12,295 bases of DNA, taken from contig JAEYUO010000142.1 of the NCBI GenBank assembly GCA_023432465.1, positions 1-12,295 on the forward strand, read 5' to 3'. The notes below the pieces were generated by a model, which did not search any database, was not told where the DNA came from, and saw only the letters and a list, made by a program, of their open reading frames with translations. The position numbers and the translations under genes were made by a program. The stretch is from Planctomycetota bacterium (GTDB lineage: Bacteria; Planctomycetota; Phycisphaerae; Phycisphaerales; UBA1924). Positions 6,849-12,295 of this stretch are shown here, one piece after another (the stretch's first letter is position 1; each line of letters begins with the position of its first letter).

Positions 6849-7643
6849 ATGCCCCTCGGCAAAGGTTTCGCCTTCTCAGCGCTCGGTGCCCTGATCGCCG
6901 CGATCATCTGGGTTCTGTTGATCAAGGTCACTGACTGGAACCTCTGGATCCTCGCACCCGTCGTGGGCGGCGCTGCCGGATACGGCATGATGCGAGGGAC
7001 GCAGATGAAGGGAGGAATCCCCGCGGGTATCGCCGCCGCGGCGTTCACGCTCATCGCCATCTTCGGGGCTCGGTACTTTGTTGTCAGCGGCGAGATCAAG
7101 GAGCTCGCCGCGGTCGACAGCGAAGATGCGATGGGCTATCTCGTGGAGGAGGTTGCCGAGGAATGGGCGGCAAACGAGATCGAGGTGTACAGCGAGGAGG
7201 AGGGCGATTACCTGCCCGAGGTTTACGCCTCCGCGCAGGAGCGGTGGGACAGCATGTCGCAGCTCGATCAGCAGGAGTACATCGCCGACTTCGAAGGCGA
7301 GAGCGAGCAGGCCGCAGCGATCCTCACACCCTTCGCTCTGCTCTTTGACTTCGGCATCTTCGGCACGCTCTTCGCGGCGATCTCGGCGGGCAGCGCATTC
7401 AAGCTCGGCGGCATCACGCTTGAGCAGGCGCTGGTTCAGGAAGGCCACGTGGCGGATGCCGCGAGCGCGGGCGCGGCGGCAGTGCGGCTGCGCGCGGGCG
7501 AGGAACTCAACGATGCGCCGGTCTCCACCGGCTCCAGTTTCTGGACGCGGCCGCTCCCGCCGGGTGAGGATGGCCCGAATCTGCGGCCGGCACAGCAGGC
7601 GGACATCACGCCGGGCCCGAAGCTGCATCGAGAGGCGGCGTGA
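6849..7643 (+). CDS. Predicted membrane protein, four helices with acidic loop
   Basis: Not recognised as a named family. The 264-residue protein has hydrophobic segments at about 6-26, 31-49, 55-79 and 157-181, with a strongly acidic hydrophilic stretch between the third and fourth (about 82-155, rich in Glu and Asp, for example VEEVAEEW and YSEEEGDY). The last 75 residues are hydrophilic and proline-rich near the end, without clear motifs. The start is the ATG at 6849 because GGAGG stands at 6839-6843, five bases upstream; a longer frame back to 6762 adds a stretch without domain features. It is followed by a structured 88-base gap and then a DUF1697 gene on the same strand. A stress-sensing or transport role cannot be argued from the sequence. 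Confidence 0.85.
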   Translation: MPLGKGFAFSALGALIAAIIWVLLIKVTDWNLWILAPVVGGAAGYGMMRGTQMKGGIPAGIAAAAFTLIAIFGARYFVVSGEIKELAAVDSEDAMGYLVEEVAEEWAANEIEVYSEEEGDYLPEVYASAQERWDSMSQLDQQEYIADFEGESEQAAAILTPFALLFDFGIFGTLFAAISAGSAFKLGGITLEQALVQEGHVADAASAGAAAVRLRAGEELNDAPVSTGSSFWTRPLPPGEDGPNLRPAQQADITPGPKLHREAA

Positions 7644-7673
7644 TACGCTTCGGGCAGTCGGCGAGTTGAAAGA

Positions 7674-7714
7674 CACTGGCCACGCGGCCGCAAAGCCGGC
7701 CGCTTTGTCCAGTG
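7674..7714 (+). promoter_or_regulatory. Strong two-part hairpin in front of the DUF1697 gene
   Basis: CACTGG (7674-7679) pairs with CCAGTG (7709-7714), and inside it GCGGCCG (7684-7690) pairs with CGGCCGC (7697-7703) around a six-base loop. A different, mutually exclusive hairpin is possible: CAAAGC (7691-7696) with GCTTTG (7702-7707). The structure begins 31 bases after one stop and ends 17 bases before the next start. It may be a terminator for the upstream gene (no T-run follows) or a leader structure for the downstream one. No known RNA family is recognised. Confidence 0.45.
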
Positions 7715-7731
7715 ACACGAGTGAGGACAGG

Positions 7732-8286
7732 ATGCCCATCGCTATCGCTCTTCTTCGCGGCATCAATGTCGGCGGCAAGAACTCACTCCCGATGGAGCAT
7801 CTCCGCAAGCTTTGCGAGAACGCCGGGCTGGATGAAGTCCGCACCTACATCCAGTCCGGCAATGTTGTCTTCAGCGCGCCGAGCCGCGAGATTGCCGCCG
7901 CGGCCAGTAAGATCGAGGATGCCATCGAGGCCGATCGCGGCTTCCGCCCCAGCGTCGTTATCCGCACGCGCGATGAACTCGCCGCCGCGATCAGAGCCAA
8001 TCCCTTCGCCGCTCGCGCCAAGGCCGAGCCCGCCAAACTGCTGGTGATGTTCCTCAAGTCAAAGCCCGGGGTGGGGGCGAGCGATGCGCTGGAGGGCGTG
8101 AAGCGAAGCGATGAACAGCTCCGGCTCATCGGCCGCGAACTGTTCATCGATTTCCCGGGCGGCATCGGTCGATCAAAGCTCGCGATTGCGGCGGTGGAGA
8201 AAGCGCTTGGAGTTCCTGCGACCAGCAGGAACTGGAACACCGTGTTGAAGCTGTTGGCGATGGCTGACGAGCTCGAAGTGTCCTGA
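7732..8286 (+). CDS. DUF1697 family protein
   Basis: A 184-residue cytoplasmic protein of the DUF1697 family (PF08002), recognised by the N-terminal pattern IALLRGINVGGKNSLPM, the YIQSGNVVF strand and the C-terminal SRNWNTVLKLLAM. Length is normal for the family. Its biochemical function is not established. Start is the ATG at 7732, with GAGGA at 7723-7727; the same reading frame is open far upstream (to 7078) but there it overlaps the membrane-protein gene in another frame and is not coding. It converges on the DUF1572 gene, with an inverted repeat between the two stops. Confidence 0.93.
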   Translation: MPIAIALLRGINVGGKNSLPMEHLRKLCENAGLDEVRTYIQSGNVVFSAPSREIAAAASKIEDAIEADRGFRPSVVIRTRDELAAAIRANPFAARAKAEPAKLLVMFLKSKPGVGASDALEGVKRSDEQLRLIGRELFIDFPGGIGRSKLAIAAVEKALGVPATSRNWNTVLKLLAMADELEVS

Positions 8287-8330
8287 AGGGCCACGGCACT
8301 CCACGGGTGTTCGCGCTGCTCCCGCCACTC

Positions 8331-8356
8331 GAACCCCGCGGTCACACCGCCGGTTC
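8331..8356. terminator. Inverted repeat between convergent genes, possible bidirectional terminator
   Basis: GAACC (8331-8335) pairs with GGTTC (8352-8356) and GCGGT (8338-8342) with ACCGC (8346-8350), with a small internal loop and a three-base terminal loop. It covers the stop codon of the minus-strand gene (8342-8344) and lies 45 bases after the plus-strand stop. No T-run on either side, so function is uncertain. Confidence 0.35.
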
Positions 8357-8908
8357 GGCGCCGGCATCGAAGCCCAACTGCCGATTGTGTTCCGCCGATC
8401 CGCCCCGCGGCACGGTCAGCGTTGTCCACTCAATCCCGGCGCGAGAGGCGATCACCCTTGCCGCCTGCACGATCTGGCCGCAGTGGTACGCGGTGTGCGC
8501 CAGCGACCGCGCGAGCGCGAGCGCCAGCGTGTGCGCTTCGCCGCGGATTCGGAGTTCCCGCGACAGGTCCGCATCCGTGCACTCCGCCAGCGCTCCCTCA
8601 AGCGATGCCCACCCGGCGCTCCATGCCGCATCCAGCGCGGCCCGGTCCGCAAAATCATCCACGAACTCGTTGTCCCGGTTCCGCCACGGCTTCTCGCCAT
8701 CGGTCGTGAACGGCTCGGTCCACCTGGACCGCAGATTCCCGCCGATGTGCTTCATGATCACGGCGATTGAGTTGGTTTGGGCATCCAGCGGCATGCGAAG
8801 CTGCTCCCACGGCAACTGTCCGGCCGCGCCCTCCGCGAGCCGGCGATGGCGGGCAAACTCCGCGGAGAATGCGGGGATCACCGTCAGAAGTGGGGGAGTG
8901 GTTCGCAT
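8342..8908 (-). CDS. DUF1572 / DinB-like protein
   Basis: A 188-residue member of the DUF1572 branch of the DinB fold. Seen in sequence: KHIGGNLRSRW near 53-63, followed by TTDGEKPWRNRD (68-79), a pattern typical of the family, and the late LAHTAYHCGQIV segment (137-147). His54, His138 and His142 form the expected metal-binding triad. It is therefore likely a soluble metal-binding four-helix bundle; substrate unknown. Start is the ATG at 8908, with GGAG eight bases upstream. It is transcribed divergently from the DUF4056 lipoprotein gene (98 bases between the starts) and converges on the DUF1697 gene. It is only distantly similar to the DinB-like protein of the thiamine operon. Confidence 0.92.
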   Translation of the reverse strand: MRTTPPLLTVIPAFSAEFARHRRLAEGAAGQLPWEQLRMPLDAQTNSIAVIMKHIGGNLRSRWTEPFTTDGEKPWRNRDNEFVDDFADRAALDAAWSAGWASLEGALAECTDADLSRELRIRGEAHTLALALARSLAHTAYHCGQIVQAARVIASRAGIEWTTLTVPRGGSAEHNRQLGFDAGAEPAV

Positions 8909-9006
8909 GTGCGGTACTCCAGCGTGTGGACCCCTTTCGCTGCCACCAGTCTATTCTCAGTCTTTATGAACGCCTCTGGAAAATGCCGATCGAGACAGGT
9001 GAAGGC

Positions 9007-10086
9007 ATGAGCACTCCTGCACGGGTTCCGATGTGTTTGGCATTGACGGCTGCGTTGACGCTGGTGCTCGCAGGCTGCTCGGCCCCTGCCGGTGGCCCAA
9101 GGATGCGCATCGGCTCGCTCCCGTTCCCGGGGATTGTCTCGCTCTACGAGGCTGCCGACCCGGACGACCTGGGGGTGCATCGCTCCGGCTCGGGTGTGAT
9201 TCGCTTCGGCACCCCCAGCGAGCGACAGCGCGGCACGCTGTACACCCGATGCGCGGGGTTCCTTGATCTGTGCCATCTTCGCGAGTCCATCGACTGGACC
9301 CGCTTCATGCATCGACGAATCGCAGAGGCGCTCCGGGAGATGGAGCGGGGCGAGCCGCCGCCGCGGTCGTTCGCGCTGCGATGCTTCGATGCCGACATCA
9401 AGATCGAGGTTCATCGGCCCGCGTGGTGGACCGAACTCGCGTCAGGCGAGCGGGAGGACCTGATCGAAGAGCTCTCGCTTCGCGCGGCCGAACGGCTTGC
9501 GGTTTGCATCGTCACCTGGCATGAGATCGCCACTTGGTATGGATACCAGACCGTCCCCGGTGTGCCGGAACACTGGTCCGCCTTCACATGGGATGACACC
9601 GCCGCGCACATCATCGGAGCGAACATCGGCGGCCGGGTGCTTCGCGATCGCGCCGATGACTGGGATCTCGCGGTCACCGATGCGCTCGACTCCCGTTTGA
9701 AAGAGCTCGAGGTGGTCAGCAGGGAGGAGCAGGCCCGCGCCATCCAACTCGTGCGCGACCGCTGGTGGAAGGGCTGGAGCCCCATCCGTCGTGACCTCGA
9801 TGTCGGCCTCGGCAGGAGCTTCAAGGTCCCTTGGATCGTCGAAGAACTCGGAACCAACGTCGCCGTACTCAGTCTCCCCACGCTCGACGATGTTCACGGG
9901 CGCGACCTCCGCGGCATGATCCGCCTGCGGATCACGCCATCCCGGGGCATGATGCGCAGGATCATGGGCTCGGAGGACGCCGATCCGCCACGATCGCTTG
10001 AAGGCGAGGCGGGCCTGCTCGAGGCCGTCGAGCGAGTCCGGGCATCGATGCGGGATGAGTTTGGCGAGGGATTCGATCAGCCATGA
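9007..10086 (+). CDS. DUF4056 family lipoprotein
   Basis: A 359-residue exported protein. The N-terminus is a lipoprotein signal: Arg6, hydrophobic stretch 9-22, lipobox LAGC with Cys24, so the mature protein should be membrane-anchored outside the cytoplasm. The body fits DUF4056 (PF13265): YTRCAGFLDLCHLRESIDWT at 79-98, WHEIATWYGY at 171-180 and SAFTWDD followed by IIGANIGG near 191-209. The HExxxW element and the conserved Cys/His/Arg residues suggest an enzyme, possibly metal-dependent, but no reaction is known to me. The ATG at 9007 is preferred because it places the lipobox correctly, with AGGTGAAGG just upstream; an ATG at 8983 is the alternative. It ends 13 bases from the convergent gene at 10100. 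Confidence 0.88.
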   Translation: MSTPARVPMCLALTAALTLVLAGCSAPAGGPRMRIGSLPFPGIVSLYEAADPDDLGVHRSGSGVIRFGTPSERQRGTLYTRCAGFLDLCHLRESIDWTRFMHRRIAEALREMERGEPPPRSFALRCFDADIKIEVHRPAWWTELASGEREDLIEELSLRAAERLAVCIVTWHEIATWYGYQTVPGVPEHWSAFTWDDTAAHIIGANIGGRVLRDRADDWDLAVTDALDSRLKELEVVSREEQARAIQLVRDRWWKGWSPIRRDLDVGLGRSFKVPWIVEELGTNVAVLSLPTLDDVHGRDLRGMIRLRITPSRGMMRRIMGSEDADPPRSLEGEAGLLEAVERVRASMRDEFGEGFDQP

Positions 10087-10091
10087 TTTCC

Positions 10092-10115
10092 GGCGGTCGT
10101 CACCGGTCAACCGCC
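10092..10115. terminator. Inverted repeat at a convergent gene end
   Basis: GGCGGT (10092-10097) pairs with ACCGCC (10110-10115) around a 12-base loop. It begins six bases after the lipoprotein stop and covers the stop codon of the opposite gene. It has no T-run; bidirectional termination is plausible but unproven. Confidence 0.3.
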
Positions 10116-10666
10116 CAGTAGATCACTTCGCCCGTCGTCGTGTTCACGGTGATGCCCCCGACAAAGCTCTCCTTTAACCGTCCATTGGTGAAGCTGATAA
10201 AACCTGCGGGCAGCGGCGTCGAAAAGTCCTGATCGTGGGCTGTCCGCAAGTAGTCGGGGACTTCATTCCACTTCGGATCGTTTGTCGGATATGTGTGACC
10301 GCGCGCGGTGGCTGATGCCGCGATTGCCGCCGCCGCGGCGGGCGTGAGCACCATGCGCACCTCGACGCGCTTGTCTTGTATCGACATGAGGCTTCCCAGA
10401 GCTCCGGGCGCGTAGATCCGCACGCCTGTCGCGCCTGCTGGGAGTGTGGCCGGCATGTGCTCCATCATCGAAAGCATCGCGTCCCGCACTTGTGGATAAT
10501 CCGCTGCGCCCAGAATGCTCAGCGATCGGCGATCGCGATAGACCGCCAAGGCAAAGGTCGTGACGATGAAGAGGATAACGAGTACAAGAACGGTGAGTGC
10601 GAGCCGAAAGACGCTGACGCGCGGCAATCGAAGCGATCGTCTCTGGCGTGAAGCTTGCGCGTTCAA
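10100..10666 (-). CDS. Single-pass membrane-anchored protein of unknown function
   Basis: Not recognised. The 188-residue protein has a basic N-terminus (QRRSLRLPR at 8-16), one membrane helix at about 19-42, and a soluble C-terminal domain that should lie outside the cytoplasm by the positive-inside rule. An Ala-rich segment (AAAAAIAASATA, near 113-124) and the end FVGGITVNTTTGEVIYWAVDR, strand-turn-strand in character, are the visible landmarks. Start is a TTG at 10666, with GAGGAG five bases upstream. The start overlaps the stop of the preceding gene by four bases (TTGA), so the two are probably translationally coupled and work together. It converges with the DUF4056 lipoprotein gene. Confidence 0.82.
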   Translation of the reverse strand: MNAQASRQRRSLRLPRVSVFRLALTVLVLVILFIVTTFALAVYRDRRSLSILGAADYPQVRDAMLSMMEHMPATLPAGATGVRIYAPGALGSLMSIQDKRVEVRMVLTPAAAAAIAASATARGHTYPTNDPKWNEVPDYLRTAHDQDFSTPLPAGFISFTNGRLKESFVGGITVNTTTGEVIYWAVDR

Positions 10667-10998
10667 TGATTCTCCTCAAGCAAAGGCGCCATCAGTTCCG
10701 TGCCGTTCTGCCATGCGCTCGCGACATAGCAGCGGCCATCTGGAGAGTCCTCCGGACAGATCCGATCTGGGTCGCGGACAAGCCGTGGCTGAATCTCATC
10801 CTTCCACGCCGCGAAACGTGCGGTGCTCTCGATCCACCTGAGGGGCTCGTTGATCGACGCCATGACAAGCGGCGCGTTGGACGTCCGGAGTATCTCCCGG
10901 ATTCGGTCGGCGTCCACGGTGCCTGCACGCGTTGCGTCGACCGTGACGGAGCCCCGCCACAGGTGCGCCAGCGGCATGGATGTTACGAGCCGCTCCAT
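10663..10998 (-). CDS. Small protein of unknown function, coupled to the membrane protein gene
   Basis: Not recognised. About 111 residues if the ATG at 10998 is used; a GTG at 11022 would add eight residues. It has no signal peptide or membrane segment and looks soluble, mixed alpha/beta (DADRIREILRTSNAPLVMAS, then EPLRWIESTARFAAWKDEI). Two cysteines (Cys81 in DRICPED and Cys90 in GRCYV) are separated by eight residues. The main support for it being real is the four-base TTGA overlap with the next gene, whose ribosome site GAGGAG lies inside the end of this one. It is divergent from purT, with only 47 bases between the starts. Neither start has a convincing Shine-Dalgarno; TATGCT lies 11 bases before the ATG. 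Confidence 0.68.
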   Translation of the reverse strand: MERLVTSMPLAHLWRGSVTVDATRAGTVDADRIREILRTSNAPLVMASINEPLRWIESTARFAAWKDEIQPRLVRDPDRICPEDSPDGRCYVASAWQNGTELMAPLLEENH

Positions 10999-11032
10999 TG
11001 CTTGAATCCAGCATACCCGCACCCGCCCCGTG

Positions 11033-11038
11033 TATCCT
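11033..11038 (+). promoter_or_regulatory. Possible -10 box of a leaderless purT transcript
   Basis: TATCCT stands seven bases before the purT ATG and the intervening bases (CCCCGCC) contain no Shine-Dalgarno. A transcript started at normal distance from this box would begin at or next to the ATG. No good -35 box is visible, so this is a weak call. Confidence 0.25.
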
Positions 11039-11045
11039 CCCCGCC

Positions 11046-12295
11046 ATGAAGCTCCCCACCCTCATGCTCCTGGGTTCCGGCGAACTGGGCAAGGAAGTCG
11101 CCATCTCCGCCAAGCGGCTGGGCTGCCGCATCATCGCCGTCGATTCCTACCCGGGCGCACCGGCGATGCAGGTCGCCGATAGTTTTGAGGTGATCAACAT
11201 GCTTGATGGCGATGCCCTCGAAGCCGTCATCCGCAGGCACAAGCCCGACCATGTGGTGCCGGAAGTCGAGGCCATCCGGACCGAGCGGCTGCTGGACCTT
11301 GAGCGGGATGGGTTTGACATCATCCCCTCCGCACGCGCTGCCAACCTCACGATGAATCGCGATGCGATCCGCGATCTCGCGGCCACGAAGCTCAAGCTGC
11401 CGACTGCGCGGTTTGCCTACGCCGAGTCCGGCGATGAGCTCCGGCGGGTGATTCTCGGCGAAGCTGGCGCTGCGCAGACCAAGCCCAAGGGCCGCGCCGG
11501 CTCCGCCCGCCGCGTCCCCCGCGTCGATCAGTCCGTCGGTCTCCCCTGCGTCATCAAGCCGGTCATGTCATCGAGCGGCAAGGGGCAGTCCGTCGCACGC
11601 ACACCCGCCGACATCCAGAAGTCCTGGGACTACGCCGTCGCCAACATGCGCGGCGACCGCCCCCGCGTCATCGCCGAGGAGTTCATCAAGTTCGACTACG
11701 AGATCACGCTCCTGACCATCCGCCAGCGCCCGGTCGTTGCCGGAAAGAAACTCAGCGACAAGGCCCGCACGCTCTTCGTTCGGCCAATCGGCCATCGGCA
11801 GGAGCGCGGCGACTATCAGGAATCGTGGATGCCCTGCACGATGAAGCCCGCCCTGCGAACGCAGGCCGAGAACATGGCCGCGGCGGTCGTGAAGGAGATC
11901 GCCGGGCCCACCGGTGCGGGCATCTTCGGTGTCGAGTTCTTCGTCGCGGGCAACCGCGTGATTTTCAGCGAACTGTCGCCGCGGCCGCACGACACGGGGA
12001 TGGTGACGATGATCTCGCAGGACTTGTCTGAGTTTGATCTCCATGTCCGTGCGATCCTCGGCCTGCCGATCCCCACCATCCGCTATGAACGCGGCGGCGC
12101 GGCCAGCGCGGTCATCCTCGCGACCGAGGCTTCATCCGGCGAGCCTGGCTACACCGGCATCGACAAGGCCCTTGCGATCAAGGGCGTTGATGTCCGCATC
12201 TTCGGCAAACCCAGCACGCGAAGGTATCGCCGCATGGGCGTCGGCGCCCCCCCCCCGGCGGCCGCCCCCCCCCCCCCCCCCCCCCCCCCGCCCCC
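11046..12295 (+). CDS. purT: Formate-dependent GAR formyltransferase PurT, 3' end missing
   Basis: ATP-grasp enzyme of purine synthesis that uses formate and ATP to formylate glycinamide ribotide, replacing folate-dependent PurN. Visible landmarks: MLLGSGELGKEV (7-18), INMLDGDAL (50-58), VPEVEAI (71-77), LTMNRD (101-106), the ATP loop SSSGKG (175-180), GHRQERGDY (249-257), Mg ligands Glu297 and Glu309, and SPRPHDTGMVT (311-321). Compared with the E. coli enzyme as I remember it, about 22 residues are inserted before the GLPCVIKPV strand (139-163, basic and Ala/Gly-rich) and several more near 230-240. The sequence is good to about residue 399 (RRMGV) and then turns into Pro/Ala codons from the terminal C-run, where relatives read GVALA; the true end is not in the window. 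The start has no Shine-Dalgarno. Confidence 0.95.
   Translation, partial: MKLPTLMLLGSGELGKEVAISAKRLGCRIIAVDSYPGAPAMQVADSFEVINMLDGDALEAVIRRHKPDHVVPEVEAIRTERLLDLERDGFDIIPSARAANLTMNRDAIRDLAATKLKLPTARFAYAESGDELRRVILGEAGAAQTKPKGRAGSARRVPRVDQSVGLPCVIKPVMSSSGKGQSVARTPADIQKSWDYAVANMRGDRPRVIAEEFIKFDYEITLLTIRQRPVVAGKKLSDKARTLFVRPIGHRQERGDYQESWMPCTMKPALRTQAENMAAAVVKEIAGPTGAGIFGVEFFVAGNRVIFSELSPRPHDTGMVTMISQDLSEFDLHVRAILGLPIPTIRYERGGAASAVILATEASSGEPGYTGIDKALAIKGVDVRIFGKPSTRRYRRMGVGAPPPAAAPPPPPPPPP
12244..12295. other. Low-complexity C-run, probable sequencing or assembly artefact
   Basis: The purT frame is normal up to about 12243, then the sequence degenerates into C and G only, with an unbroken run of 25 C at 12265-12289. 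In strand terms this is a poly-G tail, the known failure mode of two-colour sequencing chemistry. I treat these bases as unreliable rather than biological. Confidence 0.8.

Noticed and set aside
7078..7731. Plus-strand open frame upstream of and in frame with the DUF1697 gene
   Set aside because: It is Arg/Ser-rich and lies in another frame across the membrane-protein gene; DUF1697 begins at 7732 with its own ribosome site.
6876..7844. A 322-codon minus-strand open frame
   Set aside because: Antisense to the membrane protein and DUF1697 genes, Arg-rich, no recognisable domain.
9442..10110. A 222-codon minus-strand open frame
   Set aside because: Antisense to the DUF4056 lipoprotein, whose signal peptide and family motifs are clear.
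11568..12079. Minus-strand open frames inside purT
   Set aside because: purT is unmistakable on the plus strand; these are its shadows.

Overview
GC-rich bacterial DNA with short intergenic gaps. TTG and GTG starts are common and several starts have weak or no Shine-Dalgarno. The gene mix (an IS5-type transposase with the ATHQSTTDP signature, DUF1572/DinB proteins, a DUF4056 lipoprotein, a Tat-exported ankyrin protein) suggests a Planctomycetota-like environmental bacterium, but no marker gene in the window proves this. The fragment appears to be bounded by assembly breaks: it starts exactly on the outer base of an insertion sequence and ends in a run of cytosines that corrupts the last gene.

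Layout. 1-1336: an intact IS5-family insertion sequence with inverted repeats, inserted into the 5' part of a type I restriction specificity gene (hsdS, minus strand, 76 native codons left). 1563-3020: hsdM methyltransferase, overlapping hsdS by GTGA. 3132-5114: thiC (HMP-phosphate synthase). 5129-5629: a DinB-fold protein. 5634-5730: a TPP riboswitch that I could fold by hand, standing in front of the DinB gene. All of these from the riboswitch leftwards lie on the minus strand, in the order riboswitch, dinB-like, thiC, hsdM, broken hsdS. 5812-6630 (+): Tat-exported ankyrin protein. 6849-7643 (+): four-helix membrane protein of unknown function. 7732-8286 (+): DUF1697 protein, preceded by a long hairpin. 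8342-8908 (-): DUF1572/DinB-like protein. 9007-10086 (+): DUF4056 lipoprotein. 10100-10666 and 10663-10998 (-): a translationally coupled pair of unknown genes, the first with one membrane anchor. 11046-end (+): purT, cut off at the window edge.

How they fit together. The clearest functional unit is the thiamine operon: TPP in the cell should switch off both the DinB-like protein and ThiC, which makes the DinB-like protein a candidate thiamine-metabolism or ThiC-support protein. ThiC uses aminoimidazole ribotide from purine synthesis and purT is a purine gene, but they are about 6 kb apart on opposite strands, so no operon link is claimed. The type I restriction system is disabled at its specificity subunit by the IS. 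No hsdR lies in the window. No intergenic stretch exceeds about 220 bases. I saw no tRNA, rRNA or CRISPR array.
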